From JASHVB01 sp963762885 (GTDB lineage Bacteria > Pseudomonadota > Alphaproteobacteria > Acetobacterales > Acetobacteraceae), in assembly GCA_963762885.1 (NCBI GenBank), contig CAVXNH010000104.1, positions 18,316-82,315 on the forward strand: DNA of 64,000 nt, given 5' to 3'. Positions within the stretch are counted from its first letter, which is position 1. The number at the start of each line of letters is the position of its first letter. Of the stretch, positions 34,898-44,133 are shown piece after piece. The notes beneath the pieces were generated by a model. It was given only the letters and a program-made list of their open reading frames with translations. It had not been told where the DNA came from and ran no database searches. Made by a program: the position numbers and the translations under genes.

Positions 34898-35163
34898 CCG
34901 TCATTGCGAGCGAAGCGAAGCAATCCCCCGCGTGAGATCCCGCGATCTTACGCGGGGGATTGCGTCGCTTCGCTAGAAAGAAACAAACGGTGGCGCTCGC
35001 CCCCACGTCACGCCGACGAAGGTCGGCATCCACGACTATGCCGCGTGTGGCCAGAAAAGTCGTGGATGCCGACCTTCGTCGGCATGACGCGGGGGCGGTG
35101 CAACGCCGCGGTTTCATTCAGGGCGGGTCGGCCACCGTCGGCCGGTAGTCAACTCGCAATGAC
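34898..35163. repeat. Composite repeat region (families C and B)
   Basis: GTCATTGCGAGCGAAGCGAAG pairs with GCGGGGGATTGCGTCGCTTC (34901-34975); TCACGCCGACGAAGGTCGGC pairs with GCCGACCTTCGTCGGCATGA (35008-35091); a further family C unit ends in CTCGCAATGAC (35115-35163). This accounts for most of the 438-nt gene-free gap. A 34956-35148 ORF is repeat sequence. Confidence 0.8.
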
Positions 35164-35199
35164 GGAATTGGACGTGAAATCATCCGTCAGGAACGCACG

Positions 35200-35970
35200 C
35201 TACTCTTCCGCGACCACCGAATTCGACAGCACGCCGATACCGGAAATCTGGATGTCCACCACGTCGCCGGGTATGACCGGGCCGACGCCAAACGGTGTGC
35301 CGGTCATAATCACGTCGCCGGGGCGCAGCGTCGTTGCCTCGCTGATGTATGCGATCAGCCGGGCAACCGGGAACACCAGGTCGTTGGTGTTGGTGCGCTG
35401 CCGGACCACGCCGTTGACCCGGGTCTCGAGTTCCAGGTTGGTGGGATCGATGTCTGTCGCGATGCAGGGTCCCAGCGGGTTGAACGTGTCGAACCCCTTG
35501 CCGATGAGCAAACACCCTTGCTTCATCTCGGCCGATTGAATGACGCGCTCGCTGACGTCGTTGCCGCAGGTGTAGCCGAGCACATAGGACAGCGCATCAT
35601 GCTCTGCCACGCGCCGAGCGGTTCTGCCGATCACCACGGCAAGCTCGCCCTCGTAATGCACGTTCTGTCCCTGGCGCGGATAAATGATCGGCGTGCCCGG
35701 CCCAGTCACCGCATCGAGCGGCTTCATGAACAGCATCGGCGTCGAAGGTAGCGGCAGATTCGCCTCCTGCGCGTGCTTCACGTAGTTGAGCCCGACACCG
35801 ATCACCGAGCGCACCTCGATCGGTGCCAGCAGTCGAACGACGTCCAGGTGCGTTGCCAAACCCGCCGGCTCCAGGCTCTCGTAAGGCGAGCCGCGCAATG
35901 GCAGGATCGTGCCATCCGGTTCCAGCCGCCCGTAGCGCACGTTTCCGTCGGCGTAGCGAACGATTTTCAT
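35200..35970 (-). CDS. Fumarylacetoacetate hydrolase (FAH) family protein
   Basis: A 256-residue protein with the FAH core: SVIGVGLNYVKHAQEA, KPLDAVTGPGTPI, NVHYEGELAVVIG (metal-binding Glu residues), GNDVSERV and DVIMTGTPFGVGPV. Members hydrolyse or isomerise diketo/acylpyruvate compounds, such as 2,4-diketo-3-deoxy sugar acids. With an amidohydrolase, lactonase and dehydrogenases around, a sugar-acid oxidation role fits (inference). Confidence 0.88.
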   Translation of the reverse strand: MKIVRYADGNVRYGRLEPDGTILPLRGSPYESLEPAGLATHLDVVRLLAPIEVRSVIGVGLNYVKHAQEANLPLPSTPMLFMKPLDAVTGPGTPIIYPRQGQNVHYEGELAVVIGRTARRVAEHDALSYVLGYTCGNDVSERVIQSAEMKQGCLLIGKGFDTFNPLGPCIATDIDPTNLELETRVNGVVRQRTNTNDLVFPVARLIAYISEATTLRPGDVIMTGTPFGVGPVIPGDVVDIQISGIGVLSNSVVAEE

Positions 35971-36050
35971 AATGCGATCCTCCGTCAGAGCATCTCATAC
36001 CGACCCGCCGAACGATTGACTCTCTACGGCATCGCACGGACCGCCCCAAT

Positions 36051-36081
36051 CGTCATGGCCGGGTCAAGCCCGGCCATGACG
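36051..36081. repeat. Family B core hairpin
   Basis: CGTCATGGCCGGGTCAAGCC with complement CGGCCATGACG makes a perfect short hairpin between the FAH and amidohydrolase genes. Confidence 0.75.
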
Positions 36082-36126
36082 GTTGGAGCGGTCCGAGCCG
36101 TACGGCAATCGATTTGCGAGTTGGTG

Positions 36127-37023
36127 TCATACGCGATAGAACCGCGCCGCATTATCGTGGAATACCTTGCGTTGCTCTTCCAAGCTGTATTCGGACAGCA
36201 CCTTGCGATAGACCGCCATCAGATCCGCATAGCTGCACCATAGTTTTTCGAGCGGAAAATTGCTGCCGTAGATCGTCCTGTCCACGCCGAATATCTGGAT
36301 CGAATCCCGAATCACCTGGCGCATCTGGTCGTAGGTCCAACCATGCGTGAACATCCCCAGCCCCGAGATCTTGACGTAGGAATTTGGGAAGCCGGCAATC
36401 TTCGCCAGACCCTCGCGCCACTGTTCGATGAACATGGGCTCGCGATTGGTAATCATGCCGGAGTGCAGCAGGATGAAGTTGACCCCGGGGAACGCTTTGA
36501 TCAACTCGACAGCGTAGTCCGCCTGCGATGCAAAGACCTGGAGTTCGAAATGCAACCCGTATTTTTCCAGCAACGCGAAACCGCGCCGGAACTCCGGCGT
36601 GTTGCAAAGGTCCGGTCGGCTGACGATCTGGTGCAGCGGGTGTGATTCCCAATAAAGCTGGTGCCGCACGCCGCGCACGTTAGGAAAGCTCTTTTGCGCC
36701 TTCAGCATGGCGTCCAGATCGGGGTCGGTCAGGTCCGCCTGTATCGTGCAGCCATGCGGATAGCCGTGCCGCTCCGCGACCGCGTGTAGCCATCGTGTCT
36801 CGTCCAGCGACTTTTCGACACCCCAGTTCGCCGTGACGTGCACCGACCGCACGACCTTTTCCGGCACGATGTCGTTCAGCAATTCTTCGATCGGGAAATC
36901 GCGGCGCAAGCCGAAATAATCTCCGAACAGCTTGGGCGTGACCGGCGGGTTCAGCCAGGCGACGTCCTTGTGCCGCCAGAGGTGATGGTGCGTGTCGATG
37001 ATCGGACCGTCATAGAGGGGCAT
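36127..37023 (-). CDS. Amidohydrolase family (fuconolactonase/rhamnonolactonase-like)
   Basis: A 298-residue TIM-barrel amidohydrolase (PF04909-like). IIDTHHHLW gives the N-terminal metal/active-site HxH, then QADLTDPDLD, VRGVRHQLYW, FILLHSGMI and DRTIYGSNFPLEKLW, the family Asp region. Relatives open L-fuconolactone, L-rhamnono- or galactaro-lactones. Start ATG 37023 gives MPLYDGPIIDTHHHLW; an in-frame extension upstream overlaps the permease and is not family-like. Confidence 0.85.
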   Translation of the reverse strand: MPLYDGPIIDTHHHLWRHKDVAWLNPPVTPKLFGDYFGLRRDFPIEELLNDIVPEKVVRSVHVTANWGVEKSLDETRWLHAVAERHGYPHGCTIQADLTDPDLDAMLKAQKSFPNVRGVRHQLYWESHPLHQIVSRPDLCNTPEFRRGFALLEKYGLHFELQVFASQADYAVELIKAFPGVNFILLHSGMITNREPMFIEQWREGLAKIAGFPNSYVKISGLGMFTHGWTYDQMRQVIRDSIQIFGVDRTIYGSNFPLEKLWCSYADLMAVYRKVLSEYSLEEQRKVFHDNAARFYRV

Positions 37024-37067
37024 CGTCGGTTCTCCTGTCGTGCTGATTGTATTTGTTGCGGTTGCCG

Positions 37068-38081
37068 TCAGGCGAGCTCCTCGCGGCCGGTGCCACGGCG
37101 CCACTGGTCGATGCCGACCGCGGTCAATAGCAGGATGCCGTAGGCAACCGTCTGGTAGAAACTCGGCACCGACAGCAGTGTCATGCCGTTGTTCAGCGTG
37201 CCGATGATGAGAACGCCGAGCAGGGTACCGCCGACCTGGCCTTCGCCGCCTTGCAGGGGGGTGCCGCCGAGCAATACCGCCGTTACCACCAGCAGTTCGT
37301 AGGACACTGCCGCGCCGGGCATCGCGGTGCCCGATTGGCCGTTGAGCAAAATGCCGGCGATGCCGCAGGATAGTCCGCTGACGATGAATACGCCGAACCG
37401 GTAGCGCGCCAGGTGCAGGCCGGAGAGCATGCTCGCGCGCGGGTTGGCGCCGATCGCATAGAGCGAGCGGCCGATGCGGGTCCTCGTCGCGACAAAATGC
37501 ACCACGACGTAGATCAGCAACATCAGCCATACGGCGACCGGTACCGCGAACACGCGGCCCGAACCGAGGAAGATCAGTGTCTGGTTATCGACCAGGGCGG
37601 TCGAGCCGTTGGTCACGACAAAGGCGGCGCCGCGGAACACCGACAGCGTGGCGATCGTGGTGATGATCGAATTGATGCGGCAGACGTTGATCAGGAAGCC
37701 GTTGATCGCTCCGCACAGCGCGCCGACGCCGAGGCCGAGCAGGATGGCGACGCCGGCCGAAATTCCCCAGTTGCCCATTGCCTCCGCGGTCAGCACGCCG
37801 ACCAGGGCCGCCATCGAACCAACCGAGAGATCGATGTTGCGGGACACCATGACCAGCGTCGATGGTGCGGCCATGATGCCGATCACCGACACGGACAGCA
37901 GGATGTTGACGATGTTGCCGACGGTGAGGAAATACGGTGACGCGAAGGACAGCGTCGCGATCATGACAATCAGCAGAGCCAGCAGGCTGAGGCTTTGCAG
38001 GTTCGCGAGGGATCGGGTGCGGATTTGCGGCGGATTGCCCGCCATGGGGATGACGTTCGCCATCGGTCTGCCATTGGTCAT
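37068..38081 (-). CDS. CUT2 sugar ABC permease (RbsC type)
   Basis: A 337-residue protein with 8-10 hydrophobic helices and the ribose-permease family motifs RNIDLSVGSMAALVGV, GALCGAINGFLINVCRINSI and GTPLQGGEGQVGGTLLGVL. It pairs with the RbsA-like ATPase and binding protein upstream in the same operon. Confidence 0.9.
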   Translation of the reverse strand: MTNGRPMANVIPMAGNPPQIRTRSLANLQSLSLLALLIVMIATLSFASPYFLTVGNIVNILLSVSVIGIMAAPSTLVMVSRNIDLSVGSMAALVGVLTAEAMGNWGISAGVAILLGLGVGALCGAINGFLINVCRINSIITTIATLSVFRGAAFVVTNGSTALVDNQTLIFLGSGRVFAVPVAVWLMLLIYVVVHFVATRTRIGRSLYAIGANPRASMLSGLHLARYRFGVFIVSGLSCGIAGILLNGQSGTAMPGAAVSYELLVVTAVLLGGTPLQGGEGQVGGTLLGVLIIGTLNNGMTLLSVPSFYQTVAYGILLLTAVGIDQWRRGTGREELA

Positions 38082-38118
38082 GGGTTGGTGCGGTCTACGC
38101 CGCCGTGCGAGGGGGTGT

Positions 38119-39655
38119 TCACAGCGCCGCCTCGGTCAGGCGCGCGATCGTCAGCATGTCGCCCGCAAGCTCGGCGGTGATCCGCCCGTGTTTCATGACG
38201 TAGGCGCGAGTGCAAATTTTCGCGACTTCTTCGGCGTCGGATGAGAAGACGATGCACGCCATGCCGGCACTCACGCCGTCGCGTAGCAACTGGTAGATTT
38301 CCGCCCGTCCGCCGACATCGACACCGCGTGTCGGCTCGTCCAGCAGCAGGATGTTGACCTGCGCTGGGTGCCACTTGGCCAGTGCGACCTTCTGCTGATT
38401 GCCGCCGGACAGTTCTCCCACGGTCTGTTCTGTGGCCGCGCAACGAATGTCGAACTTCGCAATCAGGTCCTGCACCACGCGCCGGGCGGCGGAAAAATCC
38501 AGCAGGCCGCAACGGGTCACCTGCCGCAGCGACGGCAGCAGCAGGTTTTCGCTGACCGAAAGGCGCAGGAACACGCCGTCGCGCTTGCGATCCGCCGGCA
38601 CCAGACCGATCTTGTGGGCGATCGCCTCGGCCGGGTTCGCCGGCAGGCGATCCAGTCCGCCGATGCGGCAACGCCGGAAGTCTGCCGGACGCACGCCGAA
38701 CAGCGCCTCGGCGACGGCGCCGTGACCCGAACCCAGCAATCCGAAGAACCCGACGATCTCGCCCGGGGCGATGGCGAACGACACATCATCCAGTTCGGGG
38801 GCGGAGCTCAGACCATCGCAGACGACAATCGCCGCCTGCGTTGTTCCGCAGGGTTCGATCGAGAACTGCGACAACGTGTGGCCCAGGATGTGCCGCACCA
38901 GATTGTCGCGGTCGAACTCGTGCCGCGCCATGCTGGCGACGATGCGGCCGTCGCGCATCACCGTGATCCGATCCGCGATCTCCAGCACCTCGTCGAGTTT
39001 GTGCGAGATATAGACGACGCCGACACCGGCCGTTTTCAGCGCGCGAATGCGCTCGAACAGATGGTTGACCTCGACCGGCGGCAAGGCTGCGGTCGGTTCG
39101 TCCATGATCAGCACCCGTAGCGTGCGGACCATGGCCCGGGCGATCTCGATCAGTTGGCGGTCGCTGACCCGCAGTGCGCCGACTCGCGTGGCTGGCTCGA
39201 GGTTTGCACCCAACAGGCTGAGTGTGTCGCGGGTCTTTTTGCGTAGCGCGTCACGGTCCACCAGACCGTGGCGTCCCGGCAGGTTGCCGAGAAATATGTT
39301 CTCCTCGATCGAAAGCGGCAGCGCGAGTTCGAGTTCCTGATGGATGGTCTGGATGCCCAGCGCCTGCGCATGGCGAACCGACTCGAAACGGACCGGCCGT
39401 CCGTCGAATTGAAGCTGCCCTGCATCCGGCGCGAGCATGCCTGACAGCAGGTTTACCAGCGTCGATTTTCCGGCTCCGTTTTCACCCACGAGTGGCATGA
39501 ATCTCGCCGGGCACAACGGTGAAATCCACCCCATCGACCGCGTGGACGCCGCCGAAGCTTTTACGAATGTCGATGGTACGGAGCAATGGAGCAACGGCAT
39601 CGGCGGCTGGCGCGGCCAATTCGGTAGCGGGACGGACAGCGGTGGCCACGCTCAT
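38119..39655 (-). pseudogene. CUT2 sugar ABC ATPase (RbsA/MglA type), frameshifted
   Basis: Two ABC domains: the first with GENGAGKST, IEIARAMV and ILIMDEPTAALPPVEV; the second with GFFGLLGSGHGAVAEAL, ELSGGNQQKVALAKWH and ILLLDEPTRGVDVGG. The natural start is ATG 39655 (MSVATAVRPATELAAPAADA). The frame breaks just before the first Walker A: GEIHA then TRG-stop, whereas LVGENGAGKST continues in another frame. One extra base (plus-strand T near 39493) explains this. ATG 39498 could still start a product lacking the first ~50 residues. ATG 39655 overlaps the stop of the binding-protein gene. Confidence 0.85.
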
Positions 39656-40610
39656 TGCGGATAGTAGTCGTTGAGGTTCGCGTGCGTGAGGAAGAGCTGC
39701 TTGCGTGGCGAGATGTTCTTCGGCGTGACCGCGCCATCGAGTTGCCTGACCGCGAGGTCGATCAGATCGTCGCCCCAATCCTCCGGGAAGAAGCTGAACG
39801 TTCCGATCAGGGCGCTGTCCGGCTTGCGCAGTTCGGCGAACACCGAGCGATCGCCGCCGGTGGTTGCGATCAGCACGTCTCCGGCGCGGCCCCCGTTGCG
39901 TGCCGCGGCCAGCGCGGAGATGCCCATGGCATCCACATGGGCCCAGATCATCGCCTTGGCGCCGGGATGGCGCGTCAGGAAATCAGCCGCGATCTCGCGT
40001 GCCCGGTTTGGATCGCCGGTGGTCGAGAACTCGGAAATCGCCGGTCGGGCAGCACGGCAAGGATGGCCTGCTTCGCCGCGTTGGCGCGGTCGATGAACAG
40101 CGGACCTTGCTCGGGCCAGCCGAGAATGAGCGCCAGCGGCGCTGCGGGCGGCCACTTTTGCTTGAAAGCCTCGGCCAGAGCCCGGCCGAAGTAGTGGCCC
40201 GAAAGCTTGTTGTCGACCGCGAACAGCGGGGCGTCCAGGGCAGGGGTCTGCACGGTGATAATCGGGAGTTTTGCCTCGTTGAAAAGCTGGGCGGCGCGTT
40301 TGTTAACGTCGGGGAAAATCGAATACCAAAGGACGAAATCGGGCTCCGCCGCGATGATCGTTCGGGCGTTTTCGATGGATTTGGCCGGGTCCGACTTGTT
40401 GTCGAAATACAGCATCTCGACGTTGGGATGCGCGGTCGCGGCGTGCTTCACGCCGTTCAGAACGGTTGCGCCGAACACCGCCTCGTCGTCGTAATTGGCG
40501 AAGACAATGCGATACTTCTTCGTCGCGCCTTGAGCCGACAGGGCCGCGCCATATGCGACGGCAGCGGAGACTCCCGCCAAGTGACACAGCAACGTTCTGC
40601 GATTGATCAT
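39652..40610 (-). pseudogene. Sugar ABC substrate-binding protein (CUT2), frameshifted
   Basis: The N-terminal part has a Tat/Sec-like signal (NRRTLLCHLAGVSAAVAYGA) and a periplasmic-binding fold of the RbsB type (KYRIVFANYDDEAVFGATVL, IIAAEPDFVLWYS, PLFAVDNKLSGHYFGRALAE). The C-terminal part is in another frame (RPAISEFSTTGDPNRAREIA, MIWAHVDAMGISALAAARNG, VLIATTGGDRSVFAEL). One missing base near 40041-40044 joins them. As given, the product is truncated to 211 residues and could not form both lobes. Confidence 0.85.
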
Positions 40611-40763
40611 GGTTTCCCCACCTTACGCGACAGTTGGTCGCGCCTACCCTTCCGCCACGGACATCGGTGTCCTGCGACGTTGCCACGCATCCCATCAGTC
40701 CGCCGTTTCCGACGGTTCCGCGACCGAGGACGCTGTCTGTAGCTGTGGGTGGCGAGAGTGTCG

Positions 40764-40777
40764 TTGACCTGGATCAA
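40764..40777. promoter_or_regulatory. FNR/FixK-type box upstream of CUT2 importer
   Basis: TTGACCTGGATCAA (TTGA-N6-TCAA) lies 154-167 nt upstream of the binding-protein start. It matches the box at 34856-34869. Confidence 0.55.
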
Positions 40778-40810
40778 ACGTGGTGTCCGGCGACCCATTA
40801 GTGGTTCGCA

Positions 40811-40917
40811 CCGGCCTCCTCCACCGCTATCGCCGGCCGCCCCAACCGTCATGGCGGGCTTGACCCGGCCATGACGTGGGGGGCGGCCATAGCGCTGGAG
40901 GAGGCCGATGCCGGCGC
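40811..40917. repeat. Long inverted repeat with family B core
   Basis: CCGGCCTCCTCCACCGCTAT...CCGCCCC pairs with GGGGGCGGCCATAGCG...GGAGGAGGCCG, centred on GTCATGGCGGGCTTGACCC and GGCCATGAC (40848-40875). With the TIR element next to it, it fills the 538-nt gap downstream of the SRPBCC gene. Confidence 0.75.
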
Positions 40918-40959
40918 GAAAAGTTCGTGGGTTGGTCTTTCGGGCGCGCGGCCTTGGGC

Positions 40960-41145
40960 GACGCGCAACAATGAACGAGTTGATTGGTGGCGAGCTGATC
41001 CGTTCCCCCGTCATGGCCGGCCTTGTGCCGGCCATCCACGCCTTGCAATGCTGGTGCGAGCAAAGGCGTGGATGGCCGGCACAGGGCCGGCCATGACGGG
41101 GACGCGCGGTCCGTGCGGCAACTGGTGCGTCTATTGTTGCGCGTC
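40960..41145. repeat. MITE-like element, copy 1 (186 bp)
   Basis: Terminal inverted repeats GACGCGCAACAAT (40960-40972) and ATTGTTGCGCGTC (41133-41145) bound an interior with CCCGTCATGGCCGGCC...CCATCCACGCC and its complement. A second copy with the same ends lies at 61898-62109. The right end stops 3 nt before the stop codon of the minus-strand SRPBCC gene. No ORF is inside. Confidence 0.75.
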
Positions 41146-41148
41146 GCC

Positions 41149-41592
41149 TTATTCCCAACTGTCGAGCTTGACCTCGTTTGGCCAGGGAGCGCCCTTGCCA
41201 GTTTCGAGCAAGGACTTCAGGCTCAGCAGAAAGACGCCCCACTTGGTGCTGCAATGGTGCATGAACTCCACCTGCTCCTTCCAACCTTCGTGTTTGAACA
41301 GGACGATGGTCCAATCGCCGCGCTGCGCGAGGTCGAAACTTATCTTGGTTCCGATCCATTCCTCGGGCCCGTCGATTACTTGCCATAGCACGCGCCTGGC
41401 GGGATCCAGCTCAAGCACCTTCATGTCGAAGCCGCCGGCGCCAAAGCGGAATTGCAGCACGCCGCCGGCTTTGCTCTCCCCTAGCGTCTCCATCGTCCAC
41501 CACGCGGCAAGACCTTCCACCGTGGTCAATGCCTTGTAGACGTCATCCGGGGACGACAATCTGATTCCGACTTTGTGCAGAATATCGGGCAT
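41149..41592 (-). CDS. SRPBCC (AHSA1-like) domain protein
   Basis: A 147-residue START/SRPBCC protein (IRLSSPDDVYKALTTVEGLA, VLQFRFGAGGFDMKVLELDP, WTIVLFKHEGWKEQVEFMHH, KWGVFLLSLKSLLETGKG). Such proteins bind small hydrophobic ligands or act with ArsR-type regulators. ATG 41592 gives MPDILHKVGI, and the gene is divergent from a transcription-factor-like gene 88 nt away. Confidence 0.85.
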   Translation of the reverse strand: MPDILHKVGIRLSSPDDVYKALTTVEGLAAWWTMETLGESKAGGVLQFRFGAGGFDMKVLELDPARRVLWQVIDGPEEWIGTKISFDLAQRGDWTIVLFKHEGWKEQVEFMHHCSTKWGVFLLSLKSLLETGKGAPWPNEVKLDSWE

Positions 41593-41680
41593 GCTCGCTT
41601 CTCCTCGTCGTTGTTGGTCACGAGGCAGACATAGCAACGGGCTTTGAACCGATGAGAGTGACAAGTGTGGCGGGATTCCG

Positions 41681-42901
41681 ATGGACTCGCTGATCACGGC
41701 CGCAGCGCAGGCACTCGCCGCGGGTGACCCAATCGGCGCGTTAAAGCGGGTAGCCCTGCGCGACGACGCGCCCGCACTCGCGCTGCGGGGCATCGCGATG
41801 GCGCAGCTCGGCGATCTCGATCGGGCAAAGACCCTGCTGCGAAGTGCGACGCGTGCCTTCGGTCCGAAGGAGCCCGTGGCCCGCGCGCGCTGCGTTGTCG
41901 CCGAGGCCGAGATTGCGCTTGTCTCGCGCGACCTGGGGTTTCCTCCGAAAGTGCTCGACGCCGCGCGGGCGGCGCTTGAACTGCACGGCGACCGCGTGAA
42001 TGCAGCGCATGCGCGGTATCTCGAGGTCCGGCGCTTGCTGCTGATCGGGCGACTCGACGCGGCAGAGCATGCACTTGCCGAACTCGACCCCACGCCGTTC
42101 CCGCCCGCCTTGCGGGCAGCCCACGAGCTGGTCGTTGCCGGGATCGCGATGCGGCGCCTGTGGACGAAGCCGGCGCGCGCTGCACTTGCACGCGCAGACC
42201 ACGCGGCGCGCCTCACCGGAATTCCTGGGCTGATCGCGGAGGTCGAAAGCGCATCGCGCGTCCTGACCACTCCCGCAGCGCGCTTGCTGGCGGGCGGTGA
42301 GCAACGCCCGCTCCTGCTCGAGGACGTTGAAGCGTTACTGGCATCGCAAGCGTTCGTCGTGGACGCGTGCCGTCATGTCGTGCGCCACGCAGGCGCGGTG
42401 GTGTCGCTCGCCGGCCGTCCGGTGTTGTTCGCGCTGGCACGCGCGCTCGGCGAAGCGTGGCCCGGCGACGTGTCGAGGGCCACGCTGCTGGCGCGCGCAT
42501 TCGGCGCCAGGCACGTCGATGAGTTGCATCGCGCGCGGCTTCGGGTCGAAGTCGGGCGGCTGCGCGCCGCGTTGCGGACGCTGGCAGACGTGAGCGCGAC
42601 GACGCGAGGGTTTGTGCTGGCGCCGCGCCATGCAGCCGAGGTCGTCGTGCTGGCGCGGCCGGTCGAAGAAGAAGAACATGCGGCGGTGCTGGCCTTCCTC
42701 GCCGACGGCGAGTCGTGGTCGAGTTCGGCCCTCGCGCTTGCGCTCGGTGCCAGCCAGCGCACGGTGCAGCGGGCGCTTGATTTGCTTGCGGCGGCAGGCA
42801 AGGTGCAGTCGTTCGGCCGCGCGCGGGCGCTTCGTTGGATGACGCCGCCTTTGCCGGGAGTTCACGACAACCTTGTTACTCCCTGCGCCGCTGCCGGGTG
42901 A
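41681..42901 (+). CDS. Winged-helix/HTH domain protein
   Basis: A 406-residue Ala-rich protein. Residues about 1-200 look like TPR-type helices (LRGIAMAQLGDLDRAKTLLR, LEVRRLLLIGRLDAAEHALA). The C-terminal SSALALALGASQRTVQRALDLL...GRARALRW is a helix-turn-helix. A middle region contains DVSRATLLARAFGARHVDEL. It is probably a DNA-binding regulator, divergent from the SRPBCC gene. No named family recognised. Confidence 0.65.
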   Translation: MDSLITAAAQALAAGDPIGALKRVALRDDAPALALRGIAMAQLGDLDRAKTLLRSATRAFGPKEPVARARCVVAEAEIALVSRDLGFPPKVLDAARAALELHGDRVNAAHARYLEVRRLLLIGRLDAAEHALAELDPTPFPPALRAAHELVVAGIAMRRLWTKPARAALARADHAARLTGIPGLIAEVESASRVLTTPAARLLAGGEQRPLLLEDVEALLASQAFVVDACRHVVRHAGAVVSLAGRPVLFALARALGEAWPGDVSRATLLARAFGARHVDELHRARLRVEVGRLRAALRTLADVSATTRGFVLAPRHAAEVVVLARPVEEEEHAAVLAFLADGESWSSSALALALGASQRTVQRALDLLAAAGKVQSFGRARALRWMTPPLPGVHDNLVTPCAAAG

Positions 42902-42975
42902 TTAGTTTTCCAACGCCGAATGACTGCGGACGTCGTAGGAATAAGGAGACTGGTTTCTTTCTTGGAGAGGCAGCC

Positions 42976-43650
42976 ATGAGCCGATCAGCCGCTGAAATCG
43001 TCCGTGAGTATGGGCCCTTTCCAGGCGTCAACCGCGTGAATGGGGTCACCTATGACGGCCGGCAAGTCTGGATTGCGTCCGGAGACAAACTGAACGCCGT
43101 CGATCCCGCGAGCGGCAACACGCTACGCTCGATCGATGTCGCCTCACATGCCGGCACGGCCTTCGACGGCCAGCATCTGTTTCAGATCGCCGAGGATCGC
43201 ATCCAGAAGATCGATCCGAGCACAGGCCGCGTGCTCGCCACGATTCCGGCGCCCGGTGGCGGCGGTGATTCGGGGCTTGCGTGGGCCGAGGGGACACTCT
43301 GGGTGGGGCAGCACCGGGATCGGAAGATCCATCAAATCGATCCCCAAACAGGGGCGATCCTGCGCACCATCGAGTCCAACCGCTTCGTCACCGGGGTCAG
43401 CTGGGTCGACGGCGAGCTTTGGCACGCCACCTGGGAAGGCGAGGAGAGCGACGTGCGGCGGATCGATCCGCAAACGGGAGATGTCCTGGACAGAATCGAG
43501 ATGCCACCTGGAAAGGGCGTGTCCGGCCTGGAGTCCGATGGCGGCGATCGGTTCTTTTGCGGCGGCGGAAGCAGCGGGACGGTGACCGCCATCCGCCGGC
43601 CCAGGCGAAACGCCAAGGCCGGCAGCGGGGTCGGCGCCACGAGCAATTAG
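42976..43650 (+). CDS. Beta-propeller protein (Vgb / glutamine-cyclotransferase-like)
   Basis: A 224-residue protein with repeated propeller strands (GVTYDGRQVWIASGDKLNAV, AGTAFDGQHLFQIAEDRIQK, GLAWAEGTLWVGQHRDRKIH, GVSWVDGELWHATWEGEESD). It resembles streptogramin-lyase or glutamine cyclotransferase folds, but no catalytic motif can be assigned. ATG 42976 follows TTGGAGAGGC. No signal peptide. Confidence 0.75.
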   Translation: MSRSAAEIVREYGPFPGVNRVNGVTYDGRQVWIASGDKLNAVDPASGNTLRSIDVASHAGTAFDGQHLFQIAEDRIQKIDPSTGRVLATIPAPGGGGDSGLAWAEGTLWVGQHRDRKIHQIDPQTGAILRTIESNRFVTGVSWVDGELWHATWEGEESDVRRIDPQTGDVLDRIEMPPGKGVSGLESDGGDRFFCGGGSSGTVTAIRRPRRNAKAGSGVGATSN

Positions 43651-43688
43651 CCGAAGCTCTCGCACCCCAATGGGGCGACGGGAGAACT

Positions 43689-44108
43689 CTATTCCGCGGC
43701 GGCAGGCTCGATGGGGGTCGCCTCGACGGCGGCCGTCGCACCGGGCACTGCACGGGCGCGCTCGGCGATGCGCGCCGACTTGCCGGAGCGGCCGCGCAGG
43801 TAATACAGCTTGGCCCGGCGCACGTCGCCGTGGCGCACCACGACGATCTCGGCGATCAGCGGCGAGTACAGCGGGAACACGCGCTCCACCCCCTCGCCAT
43901 TGCTGATCTTGCGCACCGTGAAGTTGCTGTTCAGGCCCTTGTTCGAGCGGGCGATGCAGACACCCTCGAACGCCTGGGTCCGGGTCTTATCGCCTTCCAC
44001 GACCTTGACCGCGACGCGCAACGTATCGCCCGCCTGGAACTCGGGGACGGTGCGGCCCTGGGTGAGGCGGTTGATCTCGCTGGCTTCGTATTGCTGAACG
44101 ATGTTCAT
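43689..44108 (-). CDS. rplS: 50S ribosomal protein L19
   Basis: A 139-residue protein starting MNIVQQYEASEI, with FQAGDTLRVAVKVVEGDKTR, TQAFEGVCIARSNKGLNSNF, TVRKISNGEGVERVFPLYSP and RRAKLYYLRGRSGKSARIAE. It is the last gene of the ffh-rpsP-rimM-trmD-rplS operon and has a short Ala/Glu-rich tail. Confidence 0.97.
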   Translation of the reverse strand: MNIVQQYEASEINRLTQGRTVPEFQAGDTLRVAVKVVEGDKTRTQAFEGVCIARSNKGLNSNFTVRKISNGEGVERVFPLYSPLIAEIVVVRHGDVRRAKLYYLRGRSGKSARIAERARAVPGATAAVEATPIEPAAAE

Positions 44109-44133
44109 CGGTCTGGTCCTTCTCGGTCTGTGC

